A DNA stretch of 64,000 bases from Paulinella micropora (Eukaryota > Cercozoa > Imbricatea > Euglyphida > Paulinellidae). The DNA lies in NCBI GenBank assembly GCA_019918135.1, contig WBZZ01001109.1, positions 62,001-126,000 of the forward strand. The letters run 5' to 3'. Shown piece by piece: positions 18,477-29,064 of the stretch. Position numbers and translations under genes: made by a program. Below the pieces are notes generated by a model, which worked only from the letters and a program-made list of their open reading frames with translations, was not told the origin of the DNA and searched no databases. The first letter of the stretch is position 1. Every line of letters begins with the position of its first letter.

Positions 18477-19119
18477 TTAGGCCGCAGAGCCCGCCTGGCC
18501 CCCGGGCGGTTGGCTCGGCACGCCTGGCGAGGCCGCGGCGGGTTCAGCACCGCCGGCGTTCGCCACTTCGGTCTTCCGCCGCTTGGCCGGGGGCTCACCG
18601 CTCTCGCCGCCACCGCGGCTGAGCCCCCGCTGGCCGCCCGCGGGCCCCCGCAGCGCAGCCAACACTTCTTGTTGCAGGACGGTCCAGTCCAGGCTGTCCA
18701 CCGGCTCATCGCTTTGCAGAAACGCCCTCAGCCTCTCCTCCGCCTGGCCGAGGCCCCCCTCGTGCGCCCGGTGCAGTTCCTGGCGCACCCGCTCCCAGAC
18801 GACGCGGCGTTCGGCCGCGGTCGTGCAGCGCTCGTCCTGCTCCTCGAGGTCCTGGACTCGCTTCAGCGCCTCGGTGGCTTCCCAGGGGGCCGGGGGCCCG
18901 GCCGGCGGGGCTGGCCGGGACCCCTCGGGGGCTACGTCCGTGCAGTTGGGGTTCTGTCATCAGGCACATTACAGGACCTGGTGCTGCTACGCCGCGCGGC
19001 GTGCTCTGGTGAGGGCTCAGCTGAGCAGGCAAGGCAAGCGGGTGCTGACCTCGGTGGCCGCTGCGGGCGCGCTGGTACCTGCCGGCGCCTGGTCAGCGTC
19101 GCGGGTCTGGCTCGGCATG
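18477..19119 (-). CDS. MPSQ-family coiled-coil protein with nuclear-localisation signal, probably spliced
   Basis: The main block (18,477-18,956) encodes an amphipathic region (ALKRVQDLEEQDERCTTAAE, then RRVVWERVRQELHRAH), LRAFLQSDEPVDSLDWTVLQ, and a basic PPAKRRKTE near the end. It has no ATG of its own. A short upstream exon beginning MPSQTRDADQ at 19,119 can be joined by a GT-AG intron of about a hundred bases without shifting frame, and its MPSQ start matches the gene at the left edge of the window. A relative of the 'ERCTTAAER..VWE' stretch lies at 24.4 kb. Function unknown; a nuclear or tegument-like scaffold is conceivable but unproven. Confidence 0.5.
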
Positions 19120-19159
19120 AAGTAGGCTACCCACGGGAGGGCTGATTGTGTCGGCTGAC

Positions 19160-19320
19160 GGGCGGGTGGCCGCGGGCGGCGAGCGGCCGGCCGCGGGCGG
19201 CGGGGGGGGACGCTGGCCGCGGGCGGCGGACGGCTGGCCGCGGGCCCGGGGGGGGGGCCGCGGGCGGCGGACGGCTGGCCGCGGGCCCGTGGGGGGGGAG
19301 CCCCCGCCGACACACGCGCG
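19160..19320. repeat. GGCCGCGGGCGGCG-type repeats
   Basis: Three to four copies of GGCTGGCCGCGGGC with GGCGG extensions and G-runs lie upstream of the MYND gene and the divergent MPSQ gene, that is, inside their shared 5' intergenic region. G-quadruplex formation is possible. Confidence 0.7.
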
Positions 19321-19483
19321 CACTTTTCTTCGTGGGGGGGGGTGACACGCGCCTGCCCCTTCTTCGCGGGAGGACGTGGGTGCGCACGCGCCGCACGTGC
19401 GGGGGGGGGGGGACACGAGAAGAAGAAGAAGAAGCGACAAAAGCAAAGACCCGACAGCAAGGAAAATCAGCCGGACAAGAAGT

Positions 19484-19969
19484 ATGAAGAAGAAGTACCA
19501 GTGCGGCTGGACGGGTTGTTCGGTTTTTGGTCGGGGCAAGAGCATGCGGGTCTGCGGCGGCTGCCGGGTTGTGCACTACTGCGGCCGCACGTGCCAGAAG
19601 CGAGACTGGCCCGAGCACAAACAGACCTGCAAGGAACGTGCGCACAAACCGACGGCCGCGCAGGACATAACCCACTACGTGTTGCAGCATGTTTCGCCGG
19701 ATTGGCTCCGGCGAGCGGAGCCCAGCGGAGCGCTGTACATCTACGTGCCCCTAACAACCGGAAGCAGCCTTCGCCAGGAGATTGCGTTTGTGTCCCCGTC
19801 GGAATTACCGCGACAGCCCTACTACCACAAGCTGCGACAACTGCAGCGTAGTACTGCCGCTGGTAGTAGTAGTAGCAAGTACGTCGGGGTCGTCGTCGAC
19901 GTGGAGACGGGACGCGAGGGCGGTTTCAGGCGGGCCTTAACCACCGTCACACTGCTGCCACTGGCCTAA
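19484..19969 (+). CDS. MYND-finger protein
   Basis: 161 residues from the ATG at 19,484 (MKKKYQCGW). The MYND-type zinc finger covers residues about 6-46: CGWTGC, CGGCRVVHYC, GRTCQKRDWPEHKQTC, with the expected C-x4-C, C-x2-C, C-x3-C and H-x3-C ligands. The remaining 110 residues include a beta-rich segment (ALYIYVPL, EIAFVSP) and a Ser-run. MYND fingers bind proline-rich partners and are common in chromatin regulators and in genes expanded in giant viruses. The gene is divergent from the MPSQ-family gene. A second MYND gene lies at 28,320. Confidence 0.8.
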   Translation: MKKKYQCGWTGCSVFGRGKSMRVCGGCRVVHYCGRTCQKRDWPEHKQTCKERAHKPTAAQDITHYVLQHVSPDWLRRAEPSGALYIYVPLTTGSSLRQEIAFVSPSELPRQPYYHKLRQLQRSTAAGSSSSKYVGVVVDVETGREGGFRRALTTVTLLPLA

Positions 19970-20379
19970 CAACACGGAAGAAAAAGGGACCACTGGGGGA
20001 CCCCCGGAAGGGGAAAAGAGAGGGAGAGAGCGGAAGGGGGAGAAGGGGATAAAAGCAGAAAAAAGGAAGAACACGTTGTTCCTGAGATTAAAAAGCTTTT
20101 TGCTTGCGCGCGCTCTCCCCTTCCTCCGCGGCACCTTGGTATAGCCCTGCCTCGGCCCCTTCCCCCCGAGATTTCTGGCAGCTGTTCCCTCCTAAATTCA
20201 GGGCGGCGGCCGCCGCGTCCGACCCAAGCTCGTGCCAGAGTTAGGAGTCACCTGCTTTTATTAAGCATGAAAAGACGGGCCGGACCGACCCCAGCCCGTA
20301 CCCGAGTTAGGAGCTGCCTGCTTGTATTAAGCCTGACAGGACGCGCCGGACTGCTGGGCCTGCTGAGCACAGCGCCCAA
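19970..20379. other. intergenic with duplicated 60-bp segment and poly(A) signal
   Basis: A purine-rich strip (20,000-20,060) is followed by a roughly 60-bp direct duplication near 20,230-20,350 (GAGTTAGGAG, CTGCCTGCTT, TTAAGC shared). TTTATT at 20,257-20,262 reads AATAAA on the minus strand and is the likely poly(A) signal of the 1,199-residue gene, about 120 bp past its stop. Confidence 0.6.
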
Positions 20380-23300
20380 TTACCACGGGGAGGGGGGGGA
20401 GTACTTGGCTAGAGGGCCCAGCAACGCTTTCTCATCGTCTGTTAGTGGTGCGCCGGGCGTGACTTTGAGGGCCGCATCTGGGATGGCGGACAGGCTAAGG
20501 CGAACGCTCTTCCGCCGCAGGGGGCCTACGGCGGAGGCAGTCTCGTCATACAGTACCAGGTTGTTTTGCCACAGGTCCGCTACCAACAGGAGCCAGGCGG
20601 GTGGTAAGGTGGTCGTGTAGAACAGACTCTCCTGTTCCCCGGTCGAGATGAACCACAGGGCCCGCGCTAGGCACAGGAGCACACAGGACCCCTCCTCATC
20701 CTGGTCCTCCTCCTGCTCATCGCTGAGTTGCCCGTCCTTTCCGTACACAGGTGTATATATTAGCCTCCGGCTCGGTGTGGCCGGGACATAGAGGCGGGGG
20801 ATCTCGGCCAACTCCTCCGCTGTGCGCGAACGCCAGGGATCATACAACACCAGTGCCTGGAAAGAGTCGCGGGGAATAAACAGCACGTTGGCGTGATCCT
20901 TACCAGTATCCAAGAGGAAAACAGTGTGCGCCTCGCGTTCTCTCTCGTCGAGGGAGGGCTGGCCGGCGCGGAGGTATCGGGGCAGCAGGGTAGCAAACGG
21001 CCGTGTCCCGTCCTTGAACTCCAGCTTATTCAGGCAGGCCAGCAGTCTGTCCAGTACATCTTGGACGACGCCTTGGGAATGTCTGATACCGTCCGCGATG
21101 CTCATGCCAAAGTCGACATACCCCCCCTGCCAGCCCGGGTTCAGGCTCGAGGCCAGCGGCCGGCCCTCGCCGAGCTGGCGGAGCTGGACCCAAAGGGACA
21201 GTACCCACTGTTCGGCGGCTCGGCACTCCACGACCTTGTCCCAGGCTAGGGTGTAGCGTTGGAAAGTGTCGGGGCGAGGGCGGAGCGGCCGAGACAACGG
21301 GGGCTCGTCCAGGACCTGGCGCCCCCCGTACAGAAGCGTGACCCGCAGCAGCGCGTAGGTCCAACGGCACTGTTCGCGCAGTCCTACCGGGCCTATCCAG
21401 TAACGTCCGTTTTGCTGGCGCCAGGGGTGGCCGCCCACGCCCCGGCCCTGGTGCTCCATGTACGCTCGCAGGGCTAGCCCGCGCAAACAGTACTGGCTCT
21501 GGACATCGAGGCCCCCCAAGAACACGCCCCCCTCCCTCTCAATCCACAGGGTCTCCAAATGCAGCGGACTCTGCCCCTGACACTCCGAGGCCCGGCGGAG
21601 CAGGTCGTCGAGTGTAGCGCGGAAGCGACCTTCGCCCACTGATCTTAGCGCCATCCGCGCTGCGTCATACTCGGCCGCGAACTGGTCTACGACGTCCTGC
21701 TTCAGCACGGGCTCCGGGCTTTGCGCGCCCAGGCTCTGTCGGATCAGGTCCCATAACGGGGGCCCGGTCCTGCCAAGAGTGTCCCGGTGGCCCAGCAGCG
21801 AGGCCAGCCGCTGACGGACCTGGGGTTCGCCCCCGTCCTCCAGGGTCAGCAGAGCCACGGGATCGACCTCCAGGGCCGCCCGCAGGCTCGCGGGGTCTTG
21901 GGCTTGCTGTACGAGCGAGACGCACAGGCTCCGCCTCGCCTCCAGCGGCCCGTCAAAGAATGGGTGCCCAGGGAAGGTTTTCGGGACCTCTGCCAGCGAA
22001 ACGGGTGAGAGGTCCAGCCCCGCCAAGAAACTCAGCACTGGACCCCGGTCGCGCAACGGCAGGCCGGCGGCGTAGGCCAGGCTGGCGTCAGCAAGCAGGG
22101 CGTTGTCCGCTCCCTGGCCCCCCAGGCTTGGCCTGTACTCGCGGCAGAAGGTGAGCAGCTGGGGCACCCAGATCTCCCGCCGGCCGGCCAACGTGAGGAG
22201 GTAGCGCAGGCAGTGGGCGTGGCGCCACTGCCAGCCCTCCTCTGCCTCGTACCTGGCGCAGGCGTCTAGGTCCACCGGCGAGACCCCAGTGCCCCCTGCG
22301 CGTGCCAGCCGGCGCCCGATCACTAAGTACTCTGACAGCCGGGGTCCCACGGCATGTACGCACGGGACGTTGGGGTCCGCCTGGAGCGTCCGGCCGAAGT
22401 AGTGCAGGTTGGTGCTCGCGCTGGCGTAGGCCCAGGCCCGTGCCGCCTGGAGTCCGAGGACGAGCTCCCCTCCGGCGGGCGTGCCGGCCCCACCGGTCGT
22501 AGCGGACGTCTGCGGAGCCTGCGCCTGCGCCTGCGCCCGGGCCAGCAACCGCCGGAGGTAGTTTGCGCCGTACCCCTGGCCCCGGCTGGCTTCGCCCCCC
22601 ACGGCCCAGCGCTCCGTCCCCGCCCAGGGCATGATGCATGTGTCCAGCACGGCCGGCATCGGGCACACCCAGCCCGCCAACGCGGGCGCCTCCTCGCCCA
22701 GCAAGGCATCACCCAGGTCCGCCAGTGCACCCTCGAGGCTGCCCTTGAAGTAGTCCAGCACGTCGTACAGGTGCACGGGGGTCTGCCCCGCGGGCGGGAC
22801 GACAGTGCTGTCGCCCAGGCGCGCCCGGAGGTACAGCGCCTCGGGGCCCTTGATCTCCTGGCAAAGGCTCAGCAGTTGGCTCCGGCACTGCTGGGGCGGG
22901 AACAGCACGCACACGGGGTCGCGCCAGAGCAGACTAAACCCGGGCTGCTCGCCGGCCTGTCTGCCCGCCGCGGCCCCAGCGGCCAGCAACTCAAACCTGG
23001 AGAGCAGGCCGACAGAGAAGAACGGCTGTCCCCTGAGGAGCTCGCCTAACCGCCGCAGCACCTGCTGGTCGGCGTCCGAGCAGGGCAGCCAGGGGCGTGC
23101 GGCGAGCAGCGGCAGGATGCACCAGGAGGATACCGCTGTCAGATATAGCGCCGGGTGTTCAAAGTAGTGTAAGGCGGCTTGGAGCACCAGTGTGTAGTCC
23201 AGTGTGTGGCCGCCGCCCTGTTCCCCGCCGACCTGCTGGAGGCAGAGGTCCAGCAGGCTCGGGAGCCAGAGCTTTTGCTGGGCGGCCTGGGTGAGCAGCC

Positions 23301-23979
23301 ACTGCCTGCATTCGGTGGGCAGGCGGCGGCTTGGGATAGCTTGCACCAGCTCCTGATAGGTGCTCCGGGCCAGCTGCCGCTGGGCAGAGGAAGTTGCTTC
23401 GCCACAGCTCGACCACGTCTGCTGCTGCAGTTCGGTGCTGTACTCTAGCAGCGTCCGCCACAATTTCTGAGCCTTCGGATCCCCGGTGCACGCTGGCGCC
23501 TGCCCAGGCGTGCTCTGCCCGCGGACGCGCCGAGGGGGTGGTCCCGGCGACCGTGACCGTGGTGTGTGCCGCTTCTTCCGGTTGCGATTGGCAGGAGGGC
23601 CGTGGTCCGCGCAGGGCGGCAGGTCGGGCTGCGCGCGCTCGCAGCAGACCGTCCAGGAGCCGGGCGCCACCTGGTCTAGCCAAGGGGTGGCGCACAGGCC
23701 CGCGAGAAAGCTGGGCGGGGGACGGCCGTCGGCGGCTGGGTAGCCGCCGCAGGCGCCGCACACTAGCCTGGCCCGGCTGGGGGCTCGCAGGGGCCGGTAG
23801 CGCTGGCACCAACCCAGCGCGCCGGCCCGGAGCTCCGGCCTGCATTGCACGGGGAGGCACAGCTCGCCGCGCACGGGCGGCGCGCGGCCGCCTACATACT
23901 CCCACAACGCCCGGCTCAAGCGGCAGGCGCAGGCCGTGCGGGCCGCCGGGTCGCCGGCGGGGGGCGTGGCCTCCATCAC
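20380..23979 (-). CDS. very large protein with C-terminal Ulp1-like cysteine protease signature
   Basis: 1,199 residues in one frame. The N-terminal 150 residues hold Cys pairs (ACACRL, VCGACGG, TVCCERAQ, DLPPCADH) suggesting a metal-binding region, then a basic linker (NRNRKKRHTPRSRS). A long helical middle has no recognised domain. Near residues 1,050-1,110 come TGKDHANVLFIP, ALVLYDPW and EDQDEEGSCVLLCLA, giving His, Asp, Gln and Cys in C48-peptidase order, as in the 943-residue protein. Size, single-copy context and a terminal cysteine-protease signature recall large viral structural or tegument proteins with deubiquitinase activity, but no homology to those is claimed. An AATAAA lies downstream. 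Confidence 0.6.
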   Translation of the reverse strand: MMEATPPAGDPAARTACACRLSRALWEYVGGRAPPVRGELCLPVQCRPELRAGALGWCQRYRPLRAPSRARLVCGACGGYPAADGRPPPSFLAGLCATPWLDQVAPGSWTVCCERAQPDLPPCADHGPPANRNRKKRHTPRSRSPGPPPRRVRGQSTPGQAPACTGDPKAQKLWRTLLEYSTELQQQTWSSCGEATSSAQRQLARSTYQELVQAIPSRRLPTECRQWLLTQAAQQKLWLPSLLDLCLQQVGGEQGGGHTLDYTLVLQAALHYFEHPALYLTAVSSWCILPLLAARPWLPCSDADQQVLRRLGELLRGQPFFSVGLLSRFELLAAGAAAGRQAGEQPGFSLLWRDPVCVLFPPQQCRSQLLSLCQEIKGPEALYLRARLGDSTVVPPAGQTPVHLYDVLDYFKGSLEGALADLGDALLGEEAPALAGWVCPMPAVLDTCIMPWAGTERWAVGGEASRGQGYGANYLRRLLARAQAQAQAPQTSATTGGAGTPAGGELVLGLQAARAWAYASASTNLHYFGRTLQADPNVPCVHAVGPRLSEYLVIGRRLARAGGTGVSPVDLDACARYEAEEGWQWRHAHCLRYLLTLAGRREIWVPQLLTFCREYRPSLGGQGADNALLADASLAYAAGLPLRDRGPVLSFLAGLDLSPVSLAEVPKTFPGHPFFDGPLEARRSLCVSLVQQAQDPASLRAALEVDPVALLTLEDGGEPQVRQRLASLLGHRDTLGRTGPPLWDLIRQSLGAQSPEPVLKQDVVDQFAAEYDAARMALRSVGEGRFRATLDDLLRRASECQGQSPLHLETLWIEREGGVFLGGLDVQSQYCLRGLALRAYMEHQGRGVGGHPWRQQNGRYWIGPVGLREQCRWTYALLRVTLLYGGRQVLDEPPLSRPLRPRPDTFQRYTLAWDKVVECRAAEQWVLSLWVQLRQLGEGRPLASSLNPGWQGGYVDFGMSIADGIRHSQGVVQDVLDRLLACLNKLEFKDGTRPFATLLPRYLRAGQPSLDEREREAHTVFLLDTGKDHANVLFIPRDSFQALVLYDPWRSRTAEELAEIPRLYVPATPSRRLIYTPVYGKDGQLSDEQEEDQDEEGSCVLLCLARALWFISTGEQESLFYTTTLPPAWLLLVADLWQNNLVLYDETASAVGPLRRKSVRLSLSAIPDAALKVTPGAPLTDDEKALLGPLAKYSPPSPW

Positions 23980-24394
23980 CGGCCCCAGCGTGTACTTTTA
24001 CTACCACCCGGCGATCGCCCCGGCCGGCGCGGCAGCTCTCCTTCCCTCCTCCCCCCCCCCTCCCCCCGGCCGCCGCCAGGCCGGAGGGAAAGAGGGGAAG
24101 TTTATAGCACGGTGCGCCCCCGTGCCGGTTGGCGTCGCTGGTGGCTGCTTAGACTTACTCTCCCCGAACGAGTAGCCGGCGCCCAGCCTTTAATCTATGC
24201 TTTGGAGGTACACAAGACAGGCCAGGGCGGGCCGGCAAGACCTATAATTGCCCAAGCGCGCGCAGACTACCTAGGTAAAACGAGGTTAGGCCGGCCCTTC
24301 CTGCTGCTTGTCCTGCAAACCACACGATTCCGTAGCGGGTTTGACCTGGCAGGCGCCGGCTGCCACTGTCTTCTGCCGCTTGGCGGGACGTTCG

Positions 24395-24553
24395 CCGCTC
24401 ACGCCAGCCCCGCTAGCGGGGCACGTCTAGCGCCCACTCCCACACGGCGCCACGTTCCGCGGCTGTCAAGCATCGCTCGCTCTGTTGCCGCAGGCCCTGG
24501 ATTCGCCTCAGCGCGTCGGTGACCTCCCGGGGGCGGGACTTTAATCGTTCCAT
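24395..24553 (-). CDS. fragment related to the MPSQ-family coiled-coil protein
   Basis: A minus-strand segment reads VTDALRRIQGLRQQSERCLT, then AAERGAVWEWALDVPR and a stop. This parallels 'EALKRVQDLEEQDERCTTAAERRVVWE' of the 18.5-kb gene. No start is visible in the block. It could be a short paralogue whose first exon I could not place or a decayed copy. Confidence 0.4.
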
Positions 24554-24703
24554 TAAGTGTGGCTCCGGCCGGCACGCCCGGCGGCGGGGGCCACGTCACT
24601 GTGCTGGTTTTTGTGCAGTCTCCAGCTCATTCTCCTGACTGCTAGCAACTCGCAACGTCGTCGGTTTGGGGCTGTGACAAACCAGCGCGGAGCGGGGGGG
24701 GGG

Positions 24704-27700
24704 CTACGCCCCCGGGGGAGGGACAGCGTCCTCTGGCCCGGGGCCGGCCGGCGGCTCGGCCGAGCCGGGGGCAGCGTCCTCTGGCCCGGGGCCGGCCGGC
24801 GGCTCGGCCGAGCCGGGGGCTACGTCCGGGGGGGCCTCCACCAGGGCCGTGAGCACCCGGGCGTGGGCGCCCCTGACCTTCTCCCAGTACTCACGGGGCG
24901 TCAGCCGGGCTCGTCCGCCCGCGAGCGGCAGCACGATGCTGGCCGTGCGGGTGGCTCGGGTCAGGGCGGTGTAGGCGATCTGGCGCAGAAAGTAGTGGCG
25001 CGGCGAAGCGTGCGGCGACAGGACCAGGTGCAGGTGCCGGAGCTCCCCCCCCTGGACGCACACGTCGGTGAGGGCGTACCCCAGCTCCAGCGCTGTCCGG
25101 CCGTGCTGGTCTTGGCTGTAGAACTCCACGAGGCCCGCGCGGCCCCCTACCGCGCCCGTCCAGACGAGGAAGCGCCGGAAGGCCAGGGGGCAGGAGCGCC
25201 GGCCGACCTGCGCCGGCAGGGGGGTGCGGGTGTCCGGCAGCGCGCTGCCGCCGGGAAAGCACCGCACCGCCACGTTCTTGGCGTCCCGCGAGCATTGCAA
25301 CCACACGTCCGAGATGTCGAGCAGGTAACCCACCGCCCGCACTTCCTCGAGCCGGGCCCAGGGCCCCTGGTCCAGCGGCACCCGGACGAGCCTGGCCGGC
25401 GCGGCGGCCGGCGGGGCGTTCTCGGCCCACAGATCCCCCGGCTCGACGAAGAGGCGCGCCGCCTGCGCCAGGGCCCGCCTCGCGGGGCAGCCGCGGGGCG
25501 CCTTCAGCCGGACCTTGAGCCCCGGCCGCAGGGCCTGGACGCCGTCGGCCGCCCGGACGGCGCCGGCCGCCCCCGCTAGCCACTCGTTGAGGAGCTGCCT
25601 TTCCTGCGCCCGCACGGTCGCGAGCTGGTAGCTCGGGCAGCGCAGCCCCCCGCGCACGGCCCCGCGGGTCACCCCCCCGGGGGGCTCGTACTGCCGGAAC
25701 CAGCCGAGGGCTAACTCGCGCAGCTCGTCGGGGCCTACGTGCAGGCGGAAGTAGCGGGCCAGGACCGCGTCGGGCCAGGCACGCACTTCCGCGATGCTGC
25801 GGGGGTCGGCCCCCGGGCGCAGCGTCCGCGCCAGGCGCTGCACCTGCGTGAGGCCGCCGGCGCCGGCCTCGCCGCGCCTGACGGTGTCCAGGCACGCGCA
25901 GCAGGCGGGGAACAGGCGTTGGGCCAGCGCCAGCACGCAGCCCTGCCCCATGGACGGCAGCTGCGCGCTGTCCCGAGCAGGAGCAGGCCCGCCACCGAGG
26001 GGGCGAGCCCGGCCAGCACGTCCAGGAGGCGGAGCAGGGCCGCCGGACTGAACAAGGACAGCTCGTCGACGACCACGAGGGCGGGCGTCGGCCAGGCGGG
26101 CCTCGGCGGCAGCGCCGCGTACGCCTCTAGCAGGGCGGACGTGTAGAAGCCGGCCGTGACGTACGAGCCCCAGCCCTCGGCCGGCGGCGGGGGGCCGCGG
26201 CACTGGCGGCAGGCGGGCTCCCCGGCCGCGTCCCCGGCCGGGCCGGGCTCGGCGGGGCCGGACTCGGCGGGGCCGGACTCGGCGGGGTTTCCGGCGGGCG
26301 GCCGCCCGGGGTTTCCGGCCCAGGCCCGCCGGGCGGCGGCGACGGCCTGGCACGTCACGGCCACGAACAAGAGCGGCACGCCTAGGCAGCGGAGCCAGCC
26401 CGCCAGCGAGGTCTTGCCCGTGCCGGCGGCCCCGACGAGGACGCCGAGGCGCGAGCGCAGGCACACCTCGGCGGCGCGGCGCTGTTCCTCGCTGGGCACG
26501 AAGGCGTCGGCCCCCGGCCCGCGGGCCCGGAGCCTGGCCAGCAGGTGGCCGCAGCCCGACGTGGCCAGGCCCCGCAGGCGGCTTGCGAGGGCCTGCTCCT
26601 GGCGCCACAGGTCCTGCGGCACCCAGAGGCCGGGGCGGGGGTGCAGCCACGCGGGCTCCGTGGGCGCCGAGCTACCCTCACGGCGGCGGCGGCGCTTGGG
26701 CGGGGGCGGCTCGGCGCCGCTGCGCGGCGCGAGCCGCCCCCGGAGCCCCCCGCGCCGAGCCCCCAGAGGTCACTGAGCACGGGCGCCAGCACGGCCGGCG
26801 TGACGTGCGGCTTGAGCGCGTACGCGTGCTCGCCGGCGGGCTCGCACCAGTCCTCGCACCACAGCGAACCGTCCGGCAGTAACAACTGCCGCAGCAGGTC
26901 GGAGAAGCCGGGGAAGAGGTGGCGGCCGTGTTCCGAGCGGCGGTCGAGGTTCGGCAACAGCTCGCCCACCAGCGCCTGGGCAGAGGGTGGGCAGGCCGTG
27001 AGTTGGAAGCACGAGCTCTTGCGCACGGCGAGGGTCAGGCGCAGCCAGTAGTGGACGAGCACGAGGCGCCGGCCCGCGGGCCCGAGCCCCGCCGCCAGGC
27101 GGGCCCGGAGCAGCCGGCCCAGGCGCTGGAAGTGGGCCGGGGTCAGCGCCGGGCCGTCCAGTGCGCCCGGCAGCAGCAGGTCCCCGTCGAAGAAGTAGCG
27201 CGGGTCCGTGCCCCCCGGCGGCGAGTCCAGCCACGCCGCGAGCCAGCGGCGCCTGGCCCGCCGCCGGCTGTGCCACAGCCGCTCGGCGCGGGGCCCGAAT
27301 AAGAACAGGAAGGGGGCCCAGCGGCCGTCCTCCAACAGAAAGCGCAGCGCCCACCAGCCCGGCCAGGCGGCCAGCGCCCGCGCGAGCGCCGGCGCCGCCT
27401 TGGGCGCGGAGGCGGCGTGGCCCAGGCGGCGCAGCGCGCGTGTTCGCTTGCGGGGGGTGCGCGGCACGACGGAGGGCGGCAGCTTCTGCCACAGCTTGGC
27501 CTCGTCAACCAGGGGCAGCACCTCGCCCCGGTCGTAATCGTACAGCCAGACGCCAGCGGAGCGCCCCCGGACAAAGCCAGCGGGGTGCAGCGAAAAGCTC
27601 ACCAGGCCCTGGTGCACGGGGTCTGCCACGTCGCTGAGCCAGGCCCGCTGGTCTTGGCCGGGCCCGGTCAGCGACAGCACGACTCGCCCCTCCGCTGCCC

Positions 27701-28379
27701 GGCGGCCCCGCCGCGGCACCAGCCAGAGCAGGCGGCCGGGGGCGGGCTGGCGCGGGGCCGGGACCCACCACGACACACCCGCTTCCGCTTCCGCCGGGGC
27801 GCCGGGCGGGGCCGGGCGGGGGAGGCTGGCTCTCGGCCGCTGCCGGCGGCCGGGACATGTCTGATTGTCTCTTCGTCGCGGCCGGCCGGGGGGGGGCCCC
27901 CCCCCCCCCCACGGCACACGCGCTCTGGCGGGGGGCCCGCTGGCGGGGGGGCCGGGGCGGGGGCCCGTTGGCCCGCTGGCGGTGGCCCGCTGGCGCGGGG
28001 AGGACGGCCTGCCCCCGCAGGGCCCCGCAGGCACCGCGGCCCGCCCGGTACGGAGCGGCGGGCCAGCGGCGCGCGGCTCTCCCCCCCCCGGCCGGCCACG
28101 GCGCGCAGCACCCTCTCCCCTCCGGGGGGGGGAGAGAAAGCGCCGGGCCTCCCCACGGGGCGCGGCGCCCCTCTCCCCCTCCGTTGGGCTGGCTGGGTCA
28201 CGCGGAGCCCTCGCCCCCCCCGCCCCTCTCGGGCAAACGCATGCTAATGAGGCTGAAGGCCGGAACCGGGCCCCGGGGGGCCCGGCCGTGGCTGTGAGCT
28301 GTGGCGGTGGGCCTGGCAAGTGCTCCTGGGCGGCCCTGACCTCGAACGGGGCGGGCCGGCTCTGTCGTACACGGTGCAA
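24704..28379 (-). pseudogene. RecD-like SF1 helicase with long N-terminal extension, virus-like, broken
   Basis: The downstream part carries the helicase core: VGAAGTGKTSLAGWL (motif I/Walker A) after the Q-motif-like FVPSEEQRRAAE, VVVDELS (motif II), and QIAYTALTRATRTASIVLP (motif VI), the order seen in RecD/TraA-type superfamily 1B enzymes that unwind DNA 5' to 3'. The upstream part of about 500 residues is rich in Trp and Arg (AWPGWWALRFLLEDGRWAPF; CEDWCEPAGEHAY) and is not recognised. The reading is interrupted in about two places, so I treat the gene as a fossil. Tandem GCCGGCCGGCGGCTCGGC repeats encode a short Pro/Gly/Glu repeat at its C-terminus. Confidence 0.6.
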
Positions 28380-29036
28380 CTCCGCCTGCCTACGCGGGAG
28401 CGGTACCTGCCGTGCGCGGCGTCAGGCTGCGGGCGTCCGGCGCGTTTCGCCTGCGCGCGCTGCCTGCTGCAGGCTTACTGCAGCGAGGCACATTTTCTCC
28501 GGTGCGCGGCCAACCACCAGAAGGCGGGTTGCCAGCCCCGGGCGCTGGCCCTGCAAGGAGCAGAGTGTGTCGGCCAGCACGAGGGCTGCGCTGCGGCCAC
28601 CGCCGCTTGGGTGCAGCTGCGCTGTGGCTACCCGCGCTGTCAGCGCGCGGCGCCCCGTGCGCTGTACGAGTGCGGCTCGTGCGGTTGCCAGCTGTACTGT
28701 GGTTACTTGCACCAGGCCCTGCACTGGCACGAGCACCGCCGGCGGTGCTGGGCCCTCCTCACCGGCGCCTGCCCGGGCCACGAGCGCTGGCCTGAGGCGC
28801 CGGCCTCCCTCTGCTCGGAGCACGACACGCTGTCGTCGCCGGCTCTAGCGCCGCCGGCTCCAGCGCCCCCGGCCCCCTACACGCGCCAGCTGTCCCTGCC
28901 TTCTCTCCGGCGCCCGGTCACCAGGGGAGTGTCGGCGCCGCTGACGACGAGCGCCGGACCCAGCGGCTGGCCTCCGCCAACCTCGGGCTCGGACCTACGC
29001 CCGCCCGGGGAAGGGACAGGGACCAGCGCCCTCTGA
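28320..29036 (+). CDS. double MYND-like zinc-finger protein
   Basis: 238 residues, with an in-frame GTG at 28,320 as the earliest start. Two zinc-finger-like Cys/His blocks are seen: CAASGC...CARCLLQAYCSEAHFLRC with following His and Cys (residues about 32-70), and CGYPRC...CGSCGCQLYCGYLHQALHWHEHRRRC (residues about 101-143). Both follow the MYND ligand order. The C-terminal third is Pro/Ser-rich and probably disordered. It is divergent from the helicase, sharing its 5' region. Likely a protein-interaction adaptor, by analogy with other MYND proteins. Confidence 0.6.
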   Translation: MLLGGPDLERGGPALSYTVQLRLPTRERYLPCAASGCGRPARFACARCLLQAYCSEAHFLRCAANHQKAGCQPRALALQGAECVGQHEGCAAATAAWVQLRCGYPRCQRAAPRALYECGSCGCQLYCGYLHQALHWHEHRRRCWALLTGACPGHERWPEAPASLCSEHDTLSSPALAPPAPAPPAPYTRQLSLPSLRRPVTRGVSAPLTTSAGPSGWPPPTSGSDLRPPGEGTGTSAL

Positions 29037-29064
29037 CCTCCTGCCGGCCGGTCGGGCGGCAGGA

